Shown piece by piece: positions 7,704-13,311 of a stretch of DNA of 19,150 nucleotides. The stretch is taken from NCBI GenBank assembly GCA_903959665.1, contig CAJBXY010000107.1:1-19150 (forward strand), in the 5' to 3' direction. The notes beneath the pieces are model-generated. The model saw nothing but the letters and a program-made list of their open reading frames with translations. It did not search any database and had not been told where the DNA came from. Positions within the stretch are counted from its first letter, which is position 1, and every line of letters starts with the position of its first letter. The position numbers were made by a program, and so were the translations under genes. This stretch comes from an uncultured Solirubrobacterales bacterium. GTDB lineage: Bacteria; Actinomycetota; Thermoleophilia; Solirubrobacterales; Solirubrobacteraceae.

Positions 7704-9115
7704 TGCGCCAACCAAGATCGATCGCCAACCGCTTGGCGCTGCTCTTCTTCGCGATCACGCTCGGGGCGATGGTGATCGTCTACGCCGGGGTTGTGCCGCG
7801 CCTGGAGTCAAGTTTGACCGACCAGCGAACCGGGCAGCTCGCGACCGACGCCCAGCGTCTCCGCAGCGCAATCGAGAAGAAGCTTGCCGACGCCGCGCCG
7901 GTAAGCCAGATCGACCTTGCCGTGCGCGAGGCAGCGGACCGAGCCAATGCGCGTGTGACGCTGATCGGCGTCGGCGGCAAGGGCACGGCGCCGTTCGTCA
8001 AGTCCGATTCCGACCTGCGCAGCGCGATTGACACTCTCGTCTTCCCCGCCGCGCTGGAAGCGATCGGCTCGGGCAGGACGGCGACGGCGGTCGAGTCGGT
8101 CGCGAGCGGGCGCGTTGGCCAAGCAGCACTGCCGCTCTTCTCAAAGGATCCAGAGACAGGCCGCCGCGTGCTCGGTGACGTGCTCGTCTTCTCAGCGCCG
8201 CTGGGCAACGTTGAACGGAACGTGGCGCTGGTCCGCGATCGCATTCTGCTCGCCGCTGTGATCGCGCTCGTCCTCGCGCTGGTCGCCGGTTATCTCGTTG
8301 CGCTCTCCTTCGGCCGTCGCGTCTCAAGGCTCGAGGAGACCGCTCGCCAGGTCGCGGGCGGCGACCGCGCAGCGCACTTCACGGTCGACAACGATGACGA
8401 GCTCGGCCGCTTGGCGGCGGCGCTGGAGGCGATGCAGACGCAGCTCTCGGAGCTCGACAGCGCGCGGCGGCGCTTCATCGCAACCGCCTCGCACGAGCTG
8501 CGCACGCCGATCTTTTCGCTTAGTGGCTTCGTTGAACTGCTCGAAGACGAAGAGCTCGACGAGGAAACCCGGCTGCGCTTCCTTGGCCAGCTGCGCCAGG
8601 GCGTTGCGCGGCTTGAAAAGCTGACTACCGATCTGCTGGACCTCTCCCGGATCGATGCCGGCGCCGTTGAACTGGAGCGTGAGCGAACCGACATCGGCAA
8701 GCTCGCCACCGATGTCGCCAACGAGTTTGTGCCGGCGCTGACCGAACACAACTCGCAGCTTGAGGTTCGCGTTGGTGCAAAGGCGCTCTACGCAAGCTGT
8801 GACCGCGAACGGCTCTCGCAGGTTGTGCGGATCCTTGTCGACAACGCCGTCGCACACACGCCGAAGGGAACCGACGTGATCGTCGCCACCAGCCAACCGG
8901 AGAACCGCGCGCGGATCGCCGTTACCGACTTCGGCGAGGGCATTGCGCGGGCCGACCTCGAGCGGGCCTTCGAACCGTTCTACACCTCCGATGGAACGCG
9001 CGGAGCCGGGCTTGGCCTTGCGATCGCCCACGAGCTCGTGGAGCGGATGGGCGGAACGCTCAGCGTTGAAAGCGCGCCGGGACGAACAACCTTTGCGCTC
9101 GAACTTCCCGCATGA
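7703..9115 (+). CDS. Membrane sensor histidine kinase
   Basis: The 470-residue protein has a classic sensor layout: TM1 (about 11-31), an extracytoplasmic sensor region (about 32-180), TM2 (about 181-203), HAMP linker (about 204-255), HisKA and HATPase_c. The phosphoacceptor is His264 in ATASHELRTPI. The ATP-binding lid has ILVDNAVAHTPKG (N box), TDFGEGI (G1), FEPFYTSDGTRGAGLGLAI (F and G2) and a final ESAPGRTTFALELP. It should autophosphorylate and pass phosphate to Asp56 of the upstream regulator. The sensor region is not recognised as a known domain. It is coupled to the regulator gene by a one-base stop/start overlap. The next gene follows after 51 nt and has its own -10-like box, so it may be independent. 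Confidence 0.96.
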   Translation: MRQPRSIANRLALLFFAITLGAMVIVYAGVVPRLESSLTDQRTGQLATDAQRLRSAIEKKLADAAPVSQIDLAVREAADRANARVTLIGVGGKGTAPFVKSDSDLRSAIDTLVFPAALEAIGSGRTATAVESVASGRVGQAALPLFSKDPETGRRVLGDVLVFSAPLGNVERNVALVRDRILLAAVIALVLALVAGYLVALSFGRRVSRLEETARQVAGGDRAAHFTVDNDDELGRLAAALEAMQTQLSELDSARRRFIATASHELRTPIFSLSGFVELLEDEELDEETRLRFLGQLRQGVARLEKLTTDLLDLSRIDAGAVELERERTDIGKLATDVANEFVPALTEHNSQLEVRVGAKALYASCDRERLSQVVRILVDNAVAHTPKGTDVIVATSQPENRARIAVTDFGEGIARADLERAFEPFYTSDGTRGAGLGLAIAHELVERMGGTLSVESAPGRTTFALELPA

Positions 9116-9153
9116 GTTCACAGAAGCGTCGTCCGCCAGCGGCCGCCGACGAG

Positions 9154-9159
9154 TAGGCT
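9154..9159 (+). promoter_or_regulatory. Leaderless-type -10 for the GT20 gene
   Basis: TAGGCT ends exactly 7 nt before the GTG at 9167, so the predicted first transcribed base is the G of the start codon. No Shine-Dalgarno sequence is present. Confidence 0.55.
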
Positions 9160-9166
9160 GAAGCTT

Positions 9167-10633
9167 GTGAGCCAGACCCCATTCGTACTCGTCTCAAACC
9201 GTGGCCCGGTCACGTTTGACGACGACGGCAACATCACACGCGGTGGTGGTGGCCTAGTGACCGCTCTTACTGGGCTCGTCTCCCACCGCAAGGCGGTTTG
9301 GATCGCGAGCGCGATGTCCGATGGTGACATCAAACGAGCGCGCGAGGCCGATGGCCACCCGTTCGCCGTGAAGTCGCCGCTCGGTGGTGAATACGAGGTG
9401 CGCTTGGTCGACAGCGACGGCGAGGCCTTCGACCGCTTCTACAACATCTTCGCCAACCCGATGCTGTGGTTTATCCAGCATTACCTCTGGGACATCTCAA
9501 ACGCGCCTGACGTTCGCCAATGGGAGATCGACGCCTTTGAGCTTGGCTACAAGGTCGTCAACGACGACCTCGCGCAGGCCGTGATTGAGCAGATCGCCGG
9601 CCAGGAGGACCCTGTCGTGATGGTCCACGACTACCACCTCTACACGCTGCCAGGGATCGTCCGTGCCGCCCGGCCGGACGTCTTTCTCCACCACTTCATC
9701 CACATTCCCTGGCCACAGTCGGACGCTTGGCGAGTGCTTCCAACCGAGATCCGCGAAGAGCTCTACCACGGACTGCTGGCCAACGACATCATCGGCCTGC
9801 ACACTCAGGCTTACCGGCGCAACTTCATCCAGTGCTGCCGCGACCTGCTCGATCTTGAGGTCGATTTTGAGCGCGGCATCGTCTACCACGACGGTCGCGA
9901 AATTTGGATCCGCGCCTACCCGCTGCCGATCGACGCCGAGGCGACCGAGAAGGTCGGCAGCTCGCCGCGAACGTTGGAGCTGGAGGCCGAGCTGGAGCGG
10001 CGCCGGCGCGAGCATCTGATCGTCCGCGTCGACCGCGCCGACCTTTCCAAGAACGTGCTGCGCGGCTTCACCGCCTTCGACCTTTTCCTCGATCAGCACC
10101 CCGAGTTCCGTGAGCACGTTTCGTTCATCGCTCAGTTGATGCCTTCGAGGACAGACGTTCCCGAGTACGCCGAGTACCTCGAGAAGATCGAAGCGCTGGT
10201 TGCCGTTGTAAACCTGCGTCACGGAACGCCCGACTGGATGCCGATCCAACTGAAGCTGCGTGATGACCTTGAAGAGGCGATGGCCTCCTACCGCCAGTAC
10301 GACGTGCTGCTCGTCAACGCGATGTTCGACGGAATGAACCTCGTCGCCAAGGAAGGGCCGCTCGTAAATCAGCGCGACGGAGTTTCGATCCTCTCCGAGA
10401 ACACCGGCGCGCACGAGGAGCTCGGCGAGTTTGCGCTGAGTGTCAACCCGTTCAACATTCAGGAGCTAGCAGACGCGATCTACAGCGCGCTGACGATGGA
10501 TCCCGAGCGACGCAAGCAGCGGATCGACGGCCTCAAGGCGATCGTCACCGAGCGCGACCCCGGCGACTGGGTCGACGACCAGCTTGCCGACATCCGCTCG
10601 AAGGCCGAAGCGAACGAGGCCGCGGCCAACTGA
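9167..10633 (+). CDS. otsA: GT20 glycosyltransferase, trehalose-6-phosphate synthase-like
   Basis: The 488-residue protein is a retaining GT-B enzyme of family GT20. The best-known member, OtsA, joins UDP- or ADP-glucose to glucose-6-phosphate to make trehalose-6-phosphate for osmotic and stress protection. Matching motifs are VSNRGPV near 9-15, GGGLVTAL, FYNIFANPMLWFIQHY near 91-106, HDYHL at 154-158, HIPWP at 179-183, the sugar-nucleotide pair Arg290 and Lys295 in RVDRADLSKN, and DGMNLVAKEGPLVN near 388-401. GT20 also includes glucosylglycerol-phosphate and validamine-pathway synthases, and this subfamily is divergent, so the exact acceptor is uncertain. No OtsB phosphatase is fused or adjacent. 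The GTG start is favoured because SNRGPV follows at once and TAGGCT lies 7 nt upstream. Confidence 0.85.
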   Translation: MSQTPFVLVSNRGPVTFDDDGNITRGGGGLVTALTGLVSHRKAVWIASAMSDGDIKRAREADGHPFAVKSPLGGEYEVRLVDSDGEAFDRFYNIFANPMLWFIQHYLWDISNAPDVRQWEIDAFELGYKVVNDDLAQAVIEQIAGQEDPVVMVHDYHLYTLPGIVRAARPDVFLHHFIHIPWPQSDAWRVLPTEIREELYHGLLANDIIGLHTQAYRRNFIQCCRDLLDLEVDFERGIVYHDGREIWIRAYPLPIDAEATEKVGSSPRTLELEAELERRRREHLIVRVDRADLSKNVLRGFTAFDLFLDQHPEFREHVSFIAQLMPSRTDVPEYAEYLEKIEALVAVVNLRHGTPDWMPIQLKLRDDLEEAMASYRQYDVLLVNAMFDGMNLVAKEGPLVNQRDGVSILSENTGAHEELGEFALSVNPFNIQELADAIYSALTMDPERRKQRIDGLKAIVTERDPGDWVDDQLADIRSKAEANEAAAN

Positions 10634-10640
10634 GCACCTT

Positions 10641-10661
10641 TAGCGCGGCCTCTGCGCGCTA
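10641..10661 (+). terminator. Hairpin between convergent genes, possible terminator
   Basis: TAGCGCG and CGCGCTA form a 7-bp perfect stem with a 7-nt loop, placed between the GT20 stop codon and the end of the convergent small gene, whose stop codon is part of the right arm. There is no following T-tract on either strand, so termination is uncertain; GC-rich hairpins without U-tracts are common in actinobacteria. Confidence 0.4.
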
Positions 10662-11030
10662 GGGCCAACCGAATTCGCGTGCCGGCGTGGCGGCTGCTGA
10701 GGGGCCCACTGGCGAAGCGGGCTGCTGAGTTGGAGCCGGCTGTTGCACCGCCGCCGGCCGCTCCGCGCGGGCCGTGCGCCGCTGCTTCGTCGCAGCATCT
10801 TTGTGCTTGACCGCCGCCTGAGGCTGGCGGCGAGGCTTCTCGCTCCGCGGTGAGGATTGCCGCCGGTTTCGATGCTGCCGCGGGCGAGCGTCAGCGGCGG
10901 CGGGCGCGGCTGCAGCTTCGACCAATGGTTGCGGCGCAGGGTTGGGAATCGGTGGCGGCTGCTGACGCAGCCGCGGCAGGCCGAAGAGCAGCGCGATCAG
11001 CGCCACGAGAGCGGCCAGTTGAAGCGGCAT
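10659..11030 (-). CDS. Small membrane-anchored Pro/Ala/Gln-rich hypothetical protein
   Basis: I do not recognise this 123-residue protein. It starts with a short hydrophobic segment (about 4-20, LQLAALVALIALLFGLP) that could be a membrane anchor or uncleaved signal. The rest is low complexity: Pro, Ala, Gln and Arg rich, strongly basic in the middle (about 50-90), ending in AREFGWP. It would be a single-pass protein with a disordered tail. Support for it being real is the membrane-like N-terminus, tail-to-tail placement with the GT20 gene and otherwise empty DNA. No Shine-Dalgarno sequence is visible; a TACCAC hexamer lies 11 nt before the ATG. Plus-strand frames also stay open across this stretch, so coding status is only likely. 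Confidence 0.5.
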   Translation of the reverse strand: MPLQLAALVALIALLFGLPRLRQQPPPIPNPAPQPLVEAAAAPAAADARPRQHRNRRQSSPRSEKPRRQPQAAVKHKDAATKQRRTARAERPAAVQQPAPTQQPASPVGPSAAATPAREFGWP

Positions 11031-11102
11031 TCGCAGCGATCGTGGTATCCGGCGACGGGCGATAACCCCCTTAGCTACAGGCCCGAAAGCTTCACCCCCT
11101 GC

Positions 11103-11108
11103 TATCGT
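11103..11108 (+). promoter_or_regulatory. rpsF: Leaderless-type -10 for rpsF
   Basis: TATCGT with TGC directly upstream (TGCTATCGT) ends 10 nt before the rpsF ATG. The extended -10 form resembles that of infA (TGCTACGGT). No Shine-Dalgarno sequence is seen. Confidence 0.5.
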
Positions 11109-11118
11109 CGCGAGCCGA

Positions 11119-11661
11119 ATGGTGGCCCCTGCTCCAACCTACGATCTGATGCTGATGCTCGACCCCAAGGCCGAGCAGGCGACGCGTACGAAGATTCGCA
11201 GCGACGTCAAGGCGATGATCGAGCAGGGCGGCACAATCATCGGCGACCATGATTACGGCACTCGCAAGATGTCGTTTGAGATCGACCACGAGGCCAACGC
11301 CGAGTACGACCTGGTCCAGTTCCACGGGCCAAATAGCGTGCTCGAGCAGCTCCAGCGGACACTTCGAATCACCGATGGCGTAACCCGTTTCCGGATCATC
11401 AAGCTGCGCGCCGGCGTTGGCGATCCGCCCGACCTGCGTCAAGAGGCACCGGCCGCGGCTGAAGTGGTCGCCGAGGTCGAGGTTGCCGCTGAGGCCGTAG
11501 AGGGCGCAGCGATCGAAGAGGCCGTTGAAGAGGCCGTGATCGAAGCAGTCGTTGAAGAGGCCGTCGCTGAGGAGATCGTCGATGAGGCGATCGCTGAAGT
11601 GGCAACCGAAGAGGCAGTCGCCGAGGCGCAGGCCGACGACGACACCGCTCCAGCCGCCTAA
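11119..11661 (+). CDS. rpsF: Ribosomal protein S6 with a long acidic C-terminal tail
   Basis: S6 binds the 30S platform as a heterodimer with S18. Residues 1-100 are the usual S6 ferredoxin-like domain: YDLMLMLDP, GTIIGDHDYGTRKMSFEIDHEANAEYD in its central strands, and ITDGVTRFRIIKL at the end. Standard S6 is about 95-100 residues; here residues about 109-180 add a tail made almost wholly of Ala, Glu and Val, with imperfect VEEAV/IEEAV units, ending ADDDTAPAA. It is probably helical and strongly negative. The gene heads the conserved rpsF-ssb-rpsR-rplI-dnaB cluster. The ATG at 11119 is followed at once by GTG, which is an alternative start. No Shine-Dalgarno sequence is seen, and a -10-like box lies 10 nt upstream. 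Confidence 0.96.
   Translation: MVAPAPTYDLMLMLDPKAEQATRTKIRSDVKAMIEQGGTIIGDHDYGTRKMSFEIDHEANAEYDLVQFHGPNSVLEQLQRTLRITDGVTRFRIIKLRAGVGDPPDLRQEAPAAAEVVAEVEVAAEAVEGAAIEEAVEEAVIEAVVEEAVAEEIVDEAIAEVATEEAVAEAQADDDTAPAA
11443..11646 (+). repeat. Degenerate repeat encoding the Ala/Glu/Val tail of S6
   Basis: The tail-coding stretch reuses near-identical units; gttgaagaggccgt occurs twice within 30 nt near 11524 and 11551. The protein reads as a run of EEAV, EAV and EEIV blocks. Confidence 0.6.
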
Positions 11662-11699
11662 ACAGCGCTGTCAGATTTACCAATCGCGACGCGACCGTA

Positions 11700-11721
11700 A
11701 AACAAGTGCGCAAATTGCGGC
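11700..11721 (+). promoter_or_regulatory. Element upstream of ssb shared with dnaB
   Basis: AAACAAGT is followed by a small palindrome CGCAA-A-TTGCG and ends in TTGCGGC at 11715-11721, 30 nt before the -10-like TAGACT. A similar arrangement precedes dnaB at 13241-13266. Confidence 0.4.
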
Positions 11722-11751
11722 TTGATCGCTAACCGTCGCCGAACCGCGCTT

Positions 11752-11757
11752 TAGACT
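11752..11757 (+). promoter_or_regulatory. ssb: Candidate -10 box for ssb
   Basis: TAGACT, identical to the purA box, lies 64 nt before the ssb ATG. A small hairpin (GGCGC/GCGCC, 11787-11801) and a Shine-Dalgarno sequence lie between it and the start. No clear -35 is seen. Confidence 0.45.
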
Positions 11758-11821
11758 CGCGGCACCAATCGAATGAAACTGATCCAGGCGCTCCGTGCGC
11801 CCAGTGAAAGGAACACCCGCC

Positions 11822-12289
11822 ATGGCCGCTTCAAACATCAACCGCGTGATCATCACCGGAAATCTGACCTCTGACCCTGAGCTGCGCGCGCTGCCCAGCG
11901 GCAATTCGGTCTGCAAACTGCGCGTCGCCTGCAACACGCGCCGCAAGGACGGCGCGTCCGGCGAATGGGTCGACAAGCCGAACTACTTTGACGTGACCGT
12001 TTGGGGCGCTCAGGGTGAGAATGCCGCCAAGTACCTCTCAAAGGGCCGCGGCGTCGCCGTCGATGGTCGACTTGAGTGGCGCGAGTGGGAGACGCCTGAG
12101 GGCAACAAGCGCCAGGCCGTCGACATCATCGCCGACAACGTCCAGTTCCTCAGCGGGCCGCGCGATGACGCCGCCGGCGGGCAGGGCGGCTTCACGCCGG
12201 CCTCCGACGTGCCGACCGACACCAGCGATTTCGCGAGCGCCCCTGCAGGCGCTGCGCCGGCCGCCGGTGAAGACGACATTCCCTTCTAA
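11822..12289 (+). CDS. ssb: Single-stranded DNA-binding protein
   Basis: SSB coats single-stranded DNA in replication, repair and recombination. The 155-residue protein has an N-terminal OB fold (about 5-112) with INRVIITGNLTSDPELR, FDVTVWGAQGENAAKYLSKGRGVAVDGRL and AVDIIADNVQFL. A Gly/Ala/Pro-rich linker follows, then the acidic tip DDIPF that docks partner proteins. ATG at 11822 was chosen over an in-frame GTG at 11795 because AAAGGA at 11808-11813 gives a good Shine-Dalgarno sequence 8 nt upstream and the protein then begins MAASNINRVI as in the family. It is one of the few genes here with an evident ribosome-binding site and leader. It follows rpsF after 160 nt and probably has its own promoter. 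Confidence 0.97.
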   Translation: MAASNINRVIITGNLTSDPELRALPSGNSVCKLRVACNTRRKDGASGEWVDKPNYFDVTVWGAQGENAAKYLSKGRGVAVDGRLEWREWETPEGNKRQAVDIIADNVQFLSGPRDDAAGGQGGFTPASDVPTDTSDFASAPAGAAPAAGEDDIPF

Positions 12290-12303
12290 ACACCCGGCAG
12301 ACT

Positions 12304-12403
12304 GAGCAAATAGCGCTGAAGCGCTACTCTTTGCCTCGCAGCGGCGGTTTTTCAATTGCGCTGCGAGAAACTGTGTTCCAGCGCGCGCCGATCGGCGCGC
12401 GTT
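12304..12403 (+). promoter_or_regulatory. Structured leader upstream of rpsR: three consecutive inverted repeats
   Basis: The gap between ssb and rpsR holds three hairpins. Hairpin 1 (12306-12334): GCAAA pairs with TTTGC, a 3-nt bulge CTC follows on the 3' side, then TAGCGC/GCGCTA with a TGAA loop. Hairpin 2 (12335-12367): CTCGCAGCG and CGCTGCGAG, 9 bp, 15-nt loop with a T run. Hairpin 3 (12382-12401): a perfect 20-nt palindrome, 8-bp stem if the central GATC is the loop, followed by TTT. The series fits a cis-regulatory RNA or attenuator controlling rpsR-rplI, possibly bound by S18 or S6:S18. Hairpin 1 or 3 could instead terminate ssb transcription. Structure is seen; function is inferred. 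Confidence 0.55.
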
Positions 12404-12434
12404 TCCACGAAGAACGAGAGTCAGAGACAGCTCA

Positions 12435-12761
12435 GTGGCCAAGAAGAAAGAAACCAACTCAGCACGCCGCAAGGACAAGAAGGCCGGCCTAAGCACAGGC
12501 CGCCGGAAGTCGTGCGCCTGCTGCAAGGACAAGATCGTCCACATCGACTACAAGGACGTGCCGCTGCTGAAGCGCTTCACCTCCGAGCGCGGCAAGATTC
12601 GCTCCCGTGGGATGACCGGCCTCTGCCGCCGTCACCAGACGCAGCTGGCCGAAGCGGTCAAGCGCTCACGCGAGCTCGCGTTGATTCCATATGCCGGCGA
12701 GCCGGCCAACGAAGGCACTCGCCCACGCCGCGGCCGTGATCGTGACCGGGATCGCGACTGA
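12435..12761 (+). CDS. rpsR: Ribosomal protein S18
   Basis: S18 is the partner of S6 on the 30S platform. The 108-residue protein has a Lys-rich N-terminus and the family core: CACCKDKIVHIDYKDVPLLKRF, SERGKIRSRGMTGLCRRHQ and AVKRSRELALIPY. The cysteines at CACC and LC plus a nearby His suggest a zinc-binding (C+) form. It is longer than the usual 75-90 residues because of the N-terminal basic stretch and a C-terminal Arg-Asp run (RRGRDRDRDRD). The GTG start at 12435 gives MAKKKETN and is preceded only by weak purine-rich sequence. It lies 145 nt after ssb, behind the three-hairpin region. Its TGA overlaps the rplI ATG by one base, coupling S18 and L9 translation. Confidence 0.97.
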   Translation: MAKKKETNSARRKDKKAGLSTGRRKSCACCKDKIVHIDYKDVPLLKRFTSERGKIRSRGMTGLCRRHQTQLAEAVKRSRELALIPYAGEPANEGTRPRRGRDRDRDRD

Positions 12762-13210
12762 TGCCTGAAGCAATTCTGCTCAAGGACGTTGACAACCTCG
12801 GCCATAAGGGCGCCCTGGTTGTCGTTTCGAAGGGTTATCTGCGCAACTACCTGCTGCCACGCAAGCTGGCACAGGCCGCAACCGCCTCGTCGATCGCCGC
12901 CGCCGAAATCGCTTATGAAGCAGCGGCCGCTGAGCGCGCGCAGGCCGCCAACGATTCGCAGGAGCTCGCCGACCTGCTCAGCGCCACGACGCTGACGATC
13001 ACGGCGCCGGCAGGAGAAGACGGCCGCCTCTTCGGCTCGGTCACGCCGCAGGACATCGCCGACGCAATTCTCGAAGCCCGCGCGGTTGAGATCGACAAGC
13101 GCAAGATCCGCCTCGAAGCGCCGATCAAAGAGACCGGCACGCACACCGTTGAGATCGACCTCGCCGTTGGCATCCGCGCAACGGTCACGGCAGTCGTCGC
13201 CGAGCAGTAA
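12761..13210 (+). CDS. rplI: Ribosomal protein L9
   Basis: L9 bridges the base of the L1 stalk of the 50S subunit and helps maintain reading frame. The 149-residue product has normal length and two-domain form. The N-terminal rRNA-binding domain shows the signature AILLKDVDNLGHKGALVVVSKGYLRNYLLP (residues about 4-33). A long Ala/Glu-rich connecting helix follows (about 38-75), then a C-terminal domain with GEDGRLFGSVTPQDIADAI and IKETGTHTVEIDLAVGI. The ATG overlaps the rpsR stop in TGATG, so translation is expected to be coupled and no separate ribosome-binding site is needed. The gene ends 101 nt before dnaB, which appears to have a separate promoter. Confidence 0.98.
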   Translation: MPEAILLKDVDNLGHKGALVVVSKGYLRNYLLPRKLAQAATASSIAAAEIAYEAAAAERAQAANDSQELADLLSATTLTITAPAGEDGRLFGSVTPQDIADAILEARAVEIDKRKIRLEAPIKETGTHTVEIDLAVGIRATVTAVVAEQ

Positions 13211-13240
13211 CCGCTCAGCGCGCCAGCAGCGCCGGGCTTG

Positions 13241-13266
13241 AAACAAGTTGCCGCCATTTGCGGCAA
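13241..13266 (+). promoter_or_regulatory. Palindromic element upstream of dnaB, similar to one before ssb
   Basis: AAACAAGT (13241-13248) leads into a perfect inverted repeat, TTGCCGC / GCGGCAA with a 5-nt spacer (13248-13266). The element ends 30 nt before the -10-like TAGCTT, the same distance seen for TTGCGGC in front of ssb to within 2 nt. It could be an operator or a terminator-like hairpin after rplI, though no T-tract follows. Confidence 0.45.
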
Positions 13267-13296
13267 GAGCGTGTGCACAACACCCGATCGCGTTGG

Positions 13297-13302
13297 TAGC
13301 TT
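13297..13302 (+). promoter_or_regulatory. dnaB: Leaderless-type -10 for dnaB
   Basis: TAGCTT ends 9 nt before the dnaB ATG; no Shine-Dalgarno sequence is seen. Confidence 0.5.
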
Positions 13303-13311
13303 CGATCGGTA

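Noticed and set aside
9116..9166. Regulatory hairpin between the histidine kinase and GT20 genes
   Set aside because: Only a -10-like box is visible; GC-rich sequence here forms no clear inverted repeat.
10857..11252. Plus-strand open frame of 131 codons overlapping rpsF
   Set aside because: It runs through the minus-strand small gene and the start of rpsF in another frame, and its product has no domain or membrane character.
11773..11874. Small upstream frame (33 codons) in the ssb leader, overlapping the ssb start
   Set aside because: No ribosome-binding site, basic low-information peptide, and most of it is an out-of-frame reading of ssb.
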